DNA of 64,000 nucleotides, from assembly GCA_015227615.1 (NCBI GenBank), contig JAALGZ010000002.1:868001-932000 (forward strand). Reading direction: 5' to 3'. The notes beneath the pieces were generated by a model that had not been told where the DNA came from, searched no databases, and saw only the letters and a program-made list of their open reading frames with translations. The translations under genes and the position numbers were made by a program. Of this stretch, positions 24,541 to 36,800 are shown one piece after another (the first letter of the stretch is position 1; each line of letters opens with the position of its first letter). This stretch comes from Labyrinthula sp. Ha (lineage: Eukaryota; Sar; Bigyra; Labyrinthulida; Labyrinthulaceae).

Positions 24541-26050
24541 CCAGTGGTACTCAAGTGGTTTTTTTGTGAATCTTAACTATTTACCACTGGCGATTGGCTG
24601 TGAAGATTTTAAAAGTAATTAAATTATTTTTTAGTGAATGGCCGTCGTAGGGACATCAGGTCTCCCCTGTATTTTACCAAAACTTGCTAAAGAACATGAT
24701 TTCTTATTTTTATTGTGCCTTATTCCCAAGAATTAAGCATACCAGAAATAACACTAAGGTATAAATGAAGTATTAAGCTGAAGTAATTATGCATACGCAG
24801 AAACGAGAAGAAGATAAAGGTTAGTGAAACAACGTATGGCTTAAACCTCGCCTTATAGGTTGCTCTCAGAAGAAACCTGGTTATAGAGGCTAATTGCTAC
24901 CAAGTATACATTCTTCTTCTAGATTCTTCTAAGCTTTTAATCCATAACCTTCAAAACCTATAAGTCACTGTTTCATAGCAGAATAAACACTGGAACTCAA
25001 CAACTCTCCATAATTCGCCTTCAAAAAACTAAGCCTGTTTAAAGTTGCATCTGTAACACTATTTTCCTCGTCGGCAAGAATTAGCTTGGCTTCGGTAAGT
25101 AAGTTTTGTATAGTGTACGGACTCGCTAGAAAGAAATTTAAACTTGTATATGTACTTTTCCTTTTATTTAATCTTCTCTGAATAGCAAGCTCTACAAACA
25201 CAAAGTATCTAGGTGGTGTATTGATACCTTCATCGCTATCATCCATTCTCAACCCGATGAGACAAATTCTTTTATTTTTATCAAGCTCATATTCTTGTTT
25301 TCGATTAACTATGAAAGCGCCAATTTTAAAAACAGTGCGCTTGCAAAAGATATCTGAGTCGTATTTAAGATATTTTAGCATAATTGTATCTTTGCAAGCA
25401 TCTCTTATTAGATTTACAACAGCTTTCTTACCTTAGACAACACTTACCTTTCCTTTCTTAAGTTTATTGTGTATCGATGTCAAATACTACGAAATTTAGC
25501 ATGTTGTTGTAGATTCCTTTGTCCCTTCTATTCCAGAATCATAGCACCAACTTTGTCATTATTGAGCTGTGTAAAGAGTATCAAAATGTTGTTTTAACTT
25601 TTTTATCATAAGAAATATAGCATTCCAGCGTGTTACATTTTGAAGGACAACTTTTGGTAACTGATCTAGGAGTTTCTGTAAATTTCTTTGCCTTTTTGAT
25701 CTTCTGAGTAGTAATCTGTATCTTGTCTAATATCTATTCTAATACTATAAGGGGGTTTATATAGAATATAACGTGTACAGTTATTTAATAGCTAACTAAA
25801 ACTATAGATTATCTGTCAGGGTATCCGCAATTGCTTTTTTCTATTTTTATTATCGGTAACAGCTGCAGCGAGAAGCACCTCATCGAGTCACAATCTAAGC
25901 ATCAAATACTGGAGTAAAGAAATAATATCACATACTCTCAGAGTCTATTTTGCCAAGAGAAGCACTCCAAAAAGGAGGGAGGTCGTCGCCATCTTCTTTT
26001 CAAATCATATTCAATCGTCATTAATAGTATATTCTTGGCGCAATAACTAT
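24541..26050 (-). pseudogene. Decayed hAT-family DNA transposon (transposase remnant)
   Basis: Two minus-strand segments look like hAT transposase. The first, near 25.69-25.59 kb, reads KLLDQLPKVVLQNVTRWNAI followed by FLMIKKLKQHFDTLY, the family's conserved TRWNS-type segment. The second, 25424-24965, is an open stretch of about 150 codons whose end, LILADEENSVTDATLNRLSF followed by LKANYGEL, resembles the hAT C-terminal dimerisation region (ER-x-FS-x-A-G, then R-x-x-L and L-x-FLK-x-N). The two are separated by stops and a possible short intron. A hAT-like end, CAGTGGTACTCAAG, lies at 24542-24555; hAT ends commonly begin CAGTGGTTCTCAA. No matching opposite end was found, so the upstream limit is approximate. 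The element looks dead. hAT elements are cut-and-paste DNA transposons. Confidence 0.6.
24542..24590. repeat. hAT-like terminal motif with a small inverted repeat
   Basis: CAGTGGTACTCAAG at 24542-24555 matches the general start of hAT ends. A perfect 9-bp inverted repeat is present nearby: CCAGTGGTA at 24541-24549 and TACCACTGG at 24582-24590. It may be a terminal plus subterminal repeat of the transposon whose transposase remnant lies just beyond. Confidence 0.4.
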
Positions 26051-29000
26051 TGATGATCAAAAAAATAATTTGCTTTAAATTTTCTCTGTAGAAAGATATT
26101 TTGCTTTCACCATGCTAGATCACATAGTATTTTTGCTAACAATATCAATTACTTTCTTAATTTTCGCTACTTTTCATCATTTAGTAAGTCTCAAAACTGG
26201 TTTCTGCTTATACATAATTTGAATATAGATTTTCCATGGCTTTCAGAGTTTTCATGGCTCTCAACCAGTAAAATCTCTTTTAATTTTTACTTATACTTTC
26301 TATTTTGGTATGGGCTGAATTTTCTATTGTTCCTTGTTTCAAGTGTGTTTAAATGATTAAAGAGAGCAAGATTGGCCTTTTAACTCCATCAAGTCAAAGA
26401 TATTTTGTAATCGTTATGGAATCTTGAATAGGTTTGCTCTTTCTGTGGATTTAGCATCCTTAATATTGTAATTATAATTTAACTATCACAAATAGAGTTG
26501 GATTCTGCCTCTCAGAGCCTGTGTGTACAAGTTTGAAAGTAAACTGAATCAAATCAAGTCACATAATCTTCCAGACTTGTGACGTAAGAATATTTTTTCT
26601 CGTGACTTTTGAAAGATAAATATACGTATGTGAAAAATATTTTAGGTAAAATTTATTCTTACCAATAGCCCCGTGACATCGAATATATCCATTAACGGAG
26701 AATTAGCGGAGTTCTATGGCAAACTTATTCTGATCGTTAACTTCGTGACTAGCTTGCGGTTGAGCATTACTGATTGCAATTGAACCGGACAATTAATAAA
26801 AATGACAAGATAGGTAATAGAAAAACTTAAGTAATTCAAACAATAGCAAAATATTCAATTAGATGAAGATGAACAATTTAACAACTTTCAGCCCTCCATC
26901 TCAAGATCGCTCTAGTATAATGAAATCTTAATTTTAATAGTACATGATTTAAAAAGAAAACAGATCAATGTTTGCCTTATTTGGTGACAACCCAATGAAA
27001 TGCTAATTTCTATGTCTCTTCTCTGTGTTTTTATAGAGAAATATACTGCTCTTCGATTGGCAAAATTATCAGTACCTTCGACTAGCCTGATTCATTTTCA
27101 TTGGCACTTACGACAGAATATCCTGTAGAACTTCAGATATTAATACCATCCTATTCAAATTATAAGCATGGAATAATAACATTGAATTTTTTCAATTAAG
27201 TAACTCTTAAGAACGTAGAAGAAATGCATTGCTCTAACAAAGTTATATTGTTGTTGAAAAAATTCGGTTACAGAATTCACGTTAATCCCACAGTAAGGGA
27301 ATTATCAAATTCTGCCTGGTTACATCTACAATGTTATACATGTTGCATCAAAAACCAATAATTTATATTCATTCTTTATTTATAACAGAATATTTGCTTA
27401 TACATTATGAAAAGGTCAATATATGCGTTTATTTGCATGCATTATTGTATGTAAATTTAGCACAGAACTCCTGAGCTTGATAAGCTTACATATAGTTGAA
27501 ATTATAGAACTTAGGAAAAAACAAGATAGTATGGCCTCATATTATCAATATTTATCAAATAAAGGTTGTAGTTCTTAAATTCACCAGGAATGATATTGAT
27601 ATATTAATGAAGTAGATTAAGTGCCCTATGAAAACCTTGTAAGTTTGGTATATTGGCCATACGCTGAATTATTTTTTTTTGAATTTTGATATTCCAAGTT
27701 AAATGAGATTTTTTATTTCATTAGTTATCTTTCTTCTTAACGCCTTTCTTATTTGTATCATATTGTTACATTAATTAAAGCAGCTTTATCTGTGGCCCTT
27801 GCTTCTTCCTAGTTGTTATTTATCCATTGAAGAAAAATAAATTATTTATAACAGCCCACTGGTATTAGAACTAAAATGCAAAACCAATGATTGCTCTAGT
27901 GCCTGGTATCAAGGTTATTCTATTTTTAGACAAATCTCCGGTCCATCAAAGTTTAAAAATGATATCATAAATTCCAAAAAAATATGTATCTTTGTTTCAA
28001 GAATGGCCCATTTATAGAAGGTTTTCAAATATTGGCAGAACGAGTAAGGATAATTAAGTGGATTTATACATTATTCGTACATCTACTATAATGCCATGGA
28101 TCATTACTTGCCCAATAAAATACAAATATTGATATTTTTTATTTTTCAAAGATCAACTTCCGCAGTTTTGCCCATATTCATGGATTCTTAATGATATTGT
28201 GCGCTGCGATATATTAACATATAATCAGAGAAAGTAAGAAAAATAGGAAATATTTCAGCTTTTAAATATAGCTATAGAGAATTTAATGATAGAACACAGT
28301 TCAAATTTTTATAATTGGAATTTCTAAGGATAATTGGATCTTTCTTCAATATAGAAATATGTATACGTTTTGTTTTTTATATATCTTATACATTATATTA
28401 ATACAAGTTCTATGGGTATATTTATTTTTACAGGTACATCTACAATGAATTTTAAATAGATACTGTTTAGCTAAGACATGTTGTGAGAATTTTCAAAACG
28501 TAGTAAGCAAGTACTTGATGCCTCTTGTCCATAATGCTTAGTTTCACAAAAATGCACAGAGAAGTTTGAATATTGAAAAAAAAGTTAAAAATCTGACCAA
28601 CAATACCTCTAGATTCAGAGTTTTACTTTCAAGGGAAAGCTAAATGCATCGCTAGCACAGATTGTAGCTTTACCATGAACTTTTGTTCCCACATTTTCCG
28701 CTAGAAGTGCAGTCATATATGTGTTGAATCTTTTACAATGCTATCTGACTTTCTACTGCAATAAAATGCACGAGTGTTTATGGGGATTAGCTGTATACAG
28801 TTAATTCCATGTACTATTCTAATTATCAAATGGAGAGTTGTTATATTATTTTTCAATTTTTGATTATCCTATTTCTATTCTTAGAGATACCCGTTAATTA
28901 ATCCAACCTGTTTCCAGATTAACAGAGCTCAGCATTCCGAAAATGTAGCACCATAAATAAGCATGAAGCTATCTTCAATCAATAAACCTTGCTAGCCGTA

Positions 29001-31570
29001 ATTATCAATTGGTCCCCGTTGTAAGAATATAACTTTAGCAAATGCATGGTTCCTCTGTATCATCATATTATATTTGCCATTATACTGTTTCTCATATAAT
29101 TTCATCAATTTATCAATACATGCTACTAAATATTTACGCAACCCGAAAATGGCGGGAAAGTATTATAAATCAAAACATAATATCAGAATTTGGTGAGATG
29201 CAAGTGAATCAACAATATCATCTGTACATTCTTTGGTTTTTTATTTTAAATTCTTGTAAATATTAAAGTACAAACTATTTGAAAGAAAACAAATACGTTA
29301 CACCATGGTTAATGTAATGTCCTCATTATTCTTTGAACAGTGAACAAAATATTGAAGTATATAATACAGATAATCGTTTATAGCCCTAAACAAAATAAAG
29401 AATAGTAGATTTTGGTATCTATTAAGGCATGCATCTGGCTACAGGATATGTTATAACATTCAGAAAACTCGTTGCTATTTTCACAATAAGTTTTTTACCA
29501 CGGATTACAAAAATTTGTTCGAATGATGTCAGCAGAAATACAACTTGTAAAGGGAGGGTAGGTAGCAATTTCTTAACTTCACTAAAAAGGCCTCCTGAAC
29601 TATGAGACTTTTTAATATAATATCGAGAATCATTTCTATGAGAAAGAGTATTTAAATACAATTACTAGATTATTCCTCAACAGGCTCTTAACCATCAGAT
29701 GTGATTAGCTCAAGCACGTTATATATATGAGTCCCTACCTATCCTTTAAGACACTGTAAATTTGTATAAAAGAAATATAAAATATCCGAATTTCATGTCT
29801 AATAGGATGATCCAGTCTTTGAAGATACAATGAGAACAAATTAGTCTATTTATGGTTGAAGATTCGAGCTCAAACTTGCTTAAGTGAGATGATACTGGAT
29901 ACTCTAGACTCTTCCTTATCTAGCCCTCTTGGAAAAGATATATATTCTTAGTATGAAATCTATAGTATAAACAGTATAATTTCCGTTTTTTTTCTTGAAG
30001 AGGAAATATTTTATGAACTACTTATATTTTTGTGTTCTTTGATACAGTTGTATAAGCTTATTTTACCGTGTTAAAAGGTGACTTATGGATATAGCTCTTC
30101 TGTTAGTTATCTGAGCTCTCGGGAATTAATGCATATTATATGTTTTTGATGCGGCGTATTTTCTTTGTTATAAACTTGGTATAGTTTCAGCTGGCTCAGA
30201 TGCACACTTTAGTTAATCTTCATGGGAAAATTCGATTAGAGGTTGTTATTTAGTTTATTTTCCCTTCTGATCGGTTATTATATTAGCAAATGGTTTCCGT
30301 AGAACTTATTTCTTGCCTTAATGCGCAAGTCGTGTTGCTCTATAAATTTTGATTTGGCACAGATAGTAGAATAATTTCCGGAGTCATCTGTAGTTATAGT
30401 TAGGGTTTATGAAACTGGGTACTCTGCATGATTGGTTCCCAGTCAAGAAGATATATAACAGCCGGAACACTTTAGTCGTACATAACTTGGTTTGGAATTC
30501 GGCCTTTAATTTTTTATTGTAAAAAGGGGATTTTCCAAAAACAAAGAACTAACTGTACTGGTTACTAAAATTTACTCTTTTGATAGAGTTTTCGACCTAT
30601 ACTATTAACATGTTTCTCAGGGAGGACAGTTAGGTCATATGTTTTTATCTGAAATATTTTAAATGTGTACGAATAAATACTATTAAAATCATACTCATGT
30701 GCATAATCATGATTGAAAAGAATAAATAAAAATACTATCTCTCGATTGTTTACGGGATAAATTATTCCTTTTATCGACGATCAATTTGGTGGAGCCGGTT
30801 GCTAAGAATATGTGATATCTAAGTTTGGAATTACTCTGTTTCAATAAGAGAACCTACGTTTTCATAAATAGTAAATTTGAGGAAAGTAACTCAAAAAATA
30901 TTTTCTAAACAACGCTTACGCAGATAATGCATACATCTATTAACGAAGCTAAAGGAGATCTATTAATTAGGTACAAGAATTGGTCCAAACACAGTAGCCT
31001 CATTTCACAAAGCGTTTTATCGTATGATGTTTATTTTTGGTGGGCTGAGGCTGATACATGACTGAATCTAAAAAAATTCCATCTACGTGTAACAACAACA
31101 GGCAATGTCTCGACCTTACAGTATAATAATCACAAAGGTCCAATATTATCCAATAACGAGAAAAAGCGACTTTTCAGGTCCCCGGAAAAAATACTTTACT
31201 GAATCAGCTTCACCAATGCTATGATCTTTGCTTCTTGCATTTTACTTAGAAGAGCCTTTCCTGATATACCGTTTATGTAAGAGACTGTTTCCAACTACTT
31301 GAATGAAATGAGACAGTTCTCTTTGGGCATTTTTCTCCGAATGTTTCTGCAGTTGGCCTAAGCAGTTTCATTTTTCTGTTTTTTTCCAGAATATTTGCAT
31401 TGGTACCTGTTCTTGACCTGTCTTTTTTTTTGCGGCCTCACACAACATGGATCCTCTGTTACATTGAAACAAGAAAATTTTCTCGAAGTCTCTATCGCTT
31501 TATGTAAAATGAAAGCCTTTAACTATCTTATTGATAGCTTTAGCTATGATTTTTCTAGAGATATCTATTT
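26051..31570. other. Gene-poor AT-rich DNA
   Basis: I see nothing that I can support as a gene or RNA here. Frames are short and carry low-complexity, AT-driven composition. The stretch probably continues the desert of decayed sequence on either side of the hAT remnant. Confidence 0.4.
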
Positions 31571-31575
31571 TGCTT

Positions 31576-31833
31576 TCAATTTTCAGTATCTTTGTCTCTT
31601 TTATCTTTAATTGTAACTCGAATACTTAATTCTTCTTGCTGATATAGGTCGCGAACTAGATGACTTGATATCTCTCTGTTTTTAGAATCGAGTAGCGCTA
31701 TCTGCAAAAGCCAGTAGTTATATATTTCCTTCTCATATTCTTGGAATAAGGTTTCTTCATTCAGGAGTAGGATAATCCTAAATCTCATTGGCCGAATTTT
31801 CAATTGCCCAAAATTCATTTTTGTAAAAAACAA
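31576..31833 (-). CDS. Hypothetical small ORF or exon, unrecognised
   Basis: This minus-strand frame of 85 codons encodes a charged, helix-prone sequence (EETLFQEYEKEIYNYWLLQI, then REISSHLVRDLYQQEELSIR). The composition looks more protein-like than that of nearby chance frames. A second ATG, five codons in, could be the start. There is no recognisable domain. It could be a genuine small gene, one exon of a larger gene or a transposase remnant. Confidence 0.25.
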   Translation of the reverse strand: MFFTKMNFGQLKIRPMRFRIILLLNEETLFQEYEKEIYNYWLLQIALLDSKNREISSHLVRDLYQQEELSIRVTIKDKRDKDTEN

Positions 31834-31854
31834 ACCAACAGAATTGAAATAAAA

Positions 31855-32095
31855 AATTACAAATAGGGAACACGAAAAAGCAAAAGGAAAACGTGAAAAA
31901 AAATCAAAAGGCTAATTTGAATCATGAAAAACATAAGGAAAATAGGAAACAGGAAAACAAGAGGGAATTATGAAACAAGATAAGAAATGCGAATTAGAAA
32001 TCACGAAAAAACAAAAGAAAAATCGCAAACAACAAAACATGCAAGCCCTCAACTTTTATTTAGGGAAAAAAAGAAAATGAAAAAAACAATTAATA
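31855..32095 (+). repeat. A-rich, purine-biased degenerate tract
   Basis: About 240 bp of strongly A-rich plus strand with recurring GAAAA/CAAAAGGAAAA-type words and scattered C, like a decayed minisatellite or low-complexity spacer. It has no coding signal. Confidence 0.5.
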
Positions 32096-32313
32096 ATATA
32101 AAACTAGACTTTTTTCTGTTATCCTTGAACCATTAAAGTTTAAATTTTCATTATAACGAAAATCTAAATCTTCTCAGTTTCAGTATTTAAAATTAATTGC
32201 TTTAAGTTTTTAATGAAGTTTGTTCAAATATGTATTTTTTAAATTTCATACATATTTTAACGTTTCTGTGCTTAAGCTATGGAAAAAGATTTAAATCCAT
32301 CCTCACCTTCATC

Positions 32314-32375
32314 GAGGGCCGAGTGGGGAGGGAGGGCCGAGTCAAGGGGGCCATTATTAAAGGCACGGGGAGCAT
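32314..32375 (+). promoter_or_regulatory. GC-rich island with direct repeats upstream of the cyclotransferase gene
   Basis: In DNA of roughly one-third GC this short patch is very G-rich. The 11-mer GAGGGCCGAGT occurs twice, 18 bp apart (32314-32324 and 32332-32342). Between and after them lie runs GGGG, GGG, GGG and GGGGG, which could fold as a G-quadruplex on the plus strand. It lies about 260-320 bp upstream of the cyclotransferase ATG at 32635. A regulatory role is inference. Confidence 0.35.
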
Positions 32376-32634
32376 GAAAGGATCCCAACTACGATAGGGT
32401 ATTATAACTTTTCATTTTAATAATTTTTAACTTTTAATATTTACTTGGTACCTTCTAGTGCACTTCACTTTGTACCCAGCCCCCCACTATATGTTGTCTA
32501 TAGGAAATTATTGTTCTGCGCATCGATTATTTAGACAAAGTATTATAAAAAAATATTTTGGAAATCGATCTGACCAATGATATTGCGAGAAGTATTTGAC
32601 TCTGGAGTCAAAAAATCTGAGCCCCCTATAATTC

Positions 32635-33645
32635 ATGGAAAACAAGAGGCTTGTTCTGATTCTTGTTGTTGCCCTTTTAGTATCATTGGTATATATCGAT
32701 GGCATTAACTTATCAAGGAGCTATAAAAACCAGATCAACCAACTAGTTGACTTTGATATATCTTCTCAAAACCAAGTAGGAAACCAGGAAAACGTTGAAA
32801 AAAGAAACAATGAACCAAAGTTTTACTCGTATAATGTTGTTGACAAATTCTCTCATGACTCAAAAAATTTTGTGGAAGGGTTCTTATTTACAAACTCAAG
32901 TCATATTCTGGAGTCTGCTGGATTAACAGGAAAATCAAAACTTATTGCATATTCAAGAGAAGGCAAACAAATTTTGTCATATTCACTTGATAAAAAAGAG
33001 TTTGCGGAAGGCATTACAATATGGAACACTAATGTATTATGTCAACTCACATATAAAAAGAAAAATTTGCATTTTTACAAAATAGATTTTGACAATGAGG
33101 GAATAATAGAGTCCCTAGAACTCCTTGGAACAGCAAAGTATCCACTTGGCCCTAAAGAGGGTTGGGGATTAACAACTATTGTCTTCAACAGTGAAGAACT
33201 ACTTTTAATGGGAGATGGCACTTCAAAATTATTTTTTCTTCGTGTTTTGAGAGAAAAAACTTCATTTTCACTAGAAGTAGTGAAGACAGTCTCTGTCCAA
33301 GACAAACAAAATGATATGTTGAATATCAAAGGTTTGAATGAGTTAGAAACTGTTTCAAAGGATTCAAATTTATTTCCAGGTTTAGTCCTTAAAGATACTC
33401 ATATTCTTGCAAATATTATAGGTACTTGGTGTATTGTTCTTATTGATTTATCTGGAAATATTATTTCTTGGATTGACCTAACTAATATAGATCCTGACTT
33501 TACAAAATTTGATAAAGTATTGAATGGAATAGCAATAACAAAAGATGAACTATGGGTGACTGGAAAGAAATGGAACTCAGTGTATAGAATTGCATTATTT
33601 CCAACAGCAGTGAAGAAACTTTGCTCATCGCCTTGGGGTCTTTGA
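32635..33645 (+). CDS. Glutaminyl-peptide cyclotransferase, plant/bacterial beta-propeller type
   Basis: This 336-residue protein cyclises N-terminal glutamine of peptides to pyroglutamate. An N-terminal hydrophobic stretch (about residues 5-22, LVLILVVALLVSLVYIDG) after a short basic head predicts a signal anchor, so the enzyme probably faces the secretory lumen. The propeller domain runs from about residue 66: FVEGFLF, LESAGLTGKSKL (papaya enzyme LFESTGLYGQSSV), FAEGITIW (papaya YFGEGLTLL), EGWGLTT (papaya DGWGLAT), LNELE, and at the end VLNGIAITKDELWVTGKKWNSVY (papaya VLNGIAW...IFVTGKLW). This is the five-bladed type of plants, bacteria and some protists, unrelated to the animal zinc enzyme. 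It is a single exon. The start is the first ATG ahead of the hydrophobic segment. The next gene, IFT121, starts about 250 bp downstream on the same strand. Confidence 0.9.
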   Translation: MENKRLVLILVVALLVSLVYIDGINLSRSYKNQINQLVDFDISSQNQVGNQENVEKRNNEPKFYSYNVVDKFSHDSKNFVEGFLFTNSSHILESAGLTGKSKLIAYSREGKQILSYSLDKKEFAEGITIWNTNVLCQLTYKKKNLHFYKIDFDNEGIIESLELLGTAKYPLGPKEGWGLTTIVFNSEELLLMGDGTSKLFFLRVLREKTSFSLEVVKTVSVQDKQNDMLNIKGLNELETVSKDSNLFPGLVLKDTHILANIIGTWCIVLIDLSGNIISWIDLTNIDPDFTKFDKVLNGIAITKDELWVTGKKWNSVYRIALFPTAVKKLCSSPWGL

Positions 33646-33892
33646 GTCAACTCATTCTTCGTAATGATGTTATCAATTCTAGACTCACTTTAATAGAGAT
33701 ATCATACCTCTTCTGTTCACTTTTCTGGTGTTGAATGTTTTGAAGTTAAAACCTTGCATTTATCCTTTCAAAGAGTATAGATAATAGTATGAACATTTTT
33801 CTTTATTGTTTAAACTAGAGTGTCAAGGGTATCTATCCGCTGAGTTTCTTATCCAGTATTTCGTCCGTTTAGCAACATATCTATAAAGAAAA

Positions 33893-36800
33893 ATGTTTTG
33901 TTATCTGAGCAAGAAAGTTTCTTTTATTCCTGTATATTACCCTTAGGTGGCAATGCCAGGAAAAGTTGGACTAAAAGCAGTTGCTTGGAATAAGTCTGAA
34001 GGATGGATAGCTTGTGGTGGTGATGAAGGTTTACTAAAAGTGTTAAAACTTGAGGAGAGTTATGCCACAGGGGCGGCTGCTAATTCACTTCCAATTACTA
34101 AATTAACACAGCATCAAACATTATCAGGACATAGTTCCAGTGTTATGTTGTGTCGATGGAACGAAGTATTTTGTCGTCTTACATCTGCAGATGCTTCTGG
34201 TTTGATAATAGTGTGGACGCTTCAAGATGGAATCTGGTGTGAAGATATGGTGAATAATAGAAATCAGAGGTACATACTAAATCCATTCATATTTTAGTGC
34301 GGTATCTGACTTGATGTGGAGTCCAGATGGCGAAAAAATTTGCATAGTATATGAAGATGGTGCTGCTATTGTTGGTTCACTAGATGGCAATAGATTGTGG
34401 GGTAAGGACCTCGCCAATTCCCTTCTTAAAGTACTATGGACACCTGATGCACAACATATCTTAATGTTTACAGAGAAAGGGAAGGTAAAGATTTTCAACT
34501 CGGAAGGAATAGATATTGAAAGTCCTGATTTTCAAGTCCAAACTGCACAAGGAGTGAAGGACGCACTGGTTGATATAAGTTGGTATGAAGGAAGTTTTGG
34601 ATACAGAGATATAATGAAACCGTCTTTAGCAATTGGTTTTAAGAGAGGCTCGATTCAACTTTCAAGAGGCTGTTCTAATACAGATACAACTTACTTTGAT
34701 ATCGAGTTTTGTATACGATGTGTTGAATGGAACACGAATGGAACTATTTTAGCGGTAGCAGGAATAAGTAAACGTCAAGATATCTTATTTTCATCAGAAG
34801 ACAGAGTGAGTACAATCAATAGTCCCTGCATTCACTTTTATGGTCATGGAGAATTTCTTTTGGCAAAACTTGATGTACCAGGAACTGAGATAAATTCTAT
34901 TAGCTGGAGTGCACAAAGCTTAAAAATATCTATCGCTGTTGATTCTTTCCTGTTCTTTGCAAACGTACGGCATTTGTGGTGTGCAGATTATGGGTTTTCT
35001 CTTTCAAGAGGTGGCAAGGATGTCACATTTCTTAGAAGGATTCAACAAGAACATTCACTTTCGTCTAGACTTCACAACTCAACTGATTTAACAAAAAATA
35101 CCTTAAACTTGCTTGTTGGCTCTTTTGATGGAGAGCAGATTAAGACACACTTTGATAAGAGTATCACTGTTGCTAGCCTGACTGTAACTTTCGCAAATAC
35201 TTACCTTTAGGCTCTCAGTGTTTTTGAGTATGGGTTTTGTGTTGCTACTAGAAGTAAGTTGAACCTTGAACGTCTCCTGTGCCAACAGCGTGGATTGAAA
35301 TATGTATTTTTTTATTGTCTTTGAACCTTAGAGCAACCAAAAAGAACAAACAGAGAGCTACTATTATATTGTACATTCATTTTGTTCTTTATTTTATCAT
35401 AGTTCCTGTATGGGTTAGACGGGTTGGTAATCCAAGTATTTGATATCGAGTATCAACCACTTGTTCTCTCAACATCGCCTCAGTTTATTGCCTGTTCGGA
35501 TGGTGCTTTCGTTACACTTTTCGGGCACACTTATTTTGAAACAAGCATACAGCAGAAGGACACAGGTTTTAGCACTAATCGTCCCAAAATACTATGTTAT
35601 TCTTCGTCCAAAGATAAGTTTGAATCGGAAATCTACAAGTATGTTTCATAATTTCGTTAGATGATAGTTTCAAAGAGAACACGCTCTCGAAGTGTAAGCA
35701 GCTGGACACAATAGTTTGCCTACTTTGTTTGGAAAAATTGGAAGAGCCCATATTAGCTATTGCTTTGCAATCGGGAAAAATTAAGTTCTTGCAAGTAGGA
35801 AGTTTTTTCTATGTGTTGGAATTGAATACTGAAAAGATACCTAAACAAGTGCAGTATTTTCTCTTTGATTTCATAGATTTGTGTGGCAGAATCTGGAAAA
35901 GAGGTTGCAATTATAACAGCGACAAATGAACTATTGAGTTACTCCTGCAATTGTATACGTCTCCCTTTTGTCATTTCTAGTAGTAAAGGGTAAAACCACG
36001 GGAAATGCTGAAAGAATCGTAGTTTCAAATAAGAATTTATGGTATATGGTTTATGAAACCAAGCCAGGAACTGGAATGTGCTTTCTGGAGAAGAATAAGG
36101 TACTTTTTAGAAATTCGATCATAACTGAAGAACTTTCAACATGTGGTCTTCCTGTTAGTTTCTCTGGTTCAAGAATATGTTTTTTGATGCTGGAAAAATG
36201 TTTGATATGCTCTCCACCAACCTCTGTACACTTTGCTATATGTCTCTTATTGTAAAGTCTTTAGATGATTTTCTTACAGTTACAAACTTCTTGCCACCAT
36301 GTAAAGAAGAACCAGCAAAAGGCAGAATAGAGCATCCTTCTCTTGCAACTGCGCTTGGTAAGAAAGCAGCGCTATCAGGCGACCTAGTCTCGGCATATAA
36401 GGTAATAACAACTTCTTTTCTTACATTTAGTATTTCGGTAAGGCGAGAGATACCAGAGCACTTCTAATACTCGAATTGTTACAAAGTGTACAAGATGAAA
36501 AATACCGAATGGCTCTCATAAATACTTGGCTTCAAGGAACAAAGTGCAGTCGGCCGTTGTTAGAAGCTCTCGACCGTAGAGATTTGTTGTTAGAATTTGA
36601 TTTGTTCACGGGGAATTGGCAACAGGCTTATGACTACCTTTTGTCAAGCACATTTACTAATCATATTTGAATTTAGGTGGTGAGGATGAACAAAAATTTA
36701 GAGAGTTGGCGATTCTTCTTGCCGAAAGAGCCAAATTATCTAAAGATATAGGTTCTCAGGAAGAGTTTCTACGGAAATCTAGAGATATTAGTCGAATAAT

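Noticed and set aside
36222-36292. A possible 28-nt intron in IFT121 beginning GTAAAG
   Set aside because: Reading through keeps the frame and gives the segment YMSLIVKSLDDFLTVTNF, which aligns with the human region, so the stretch is probably coding.
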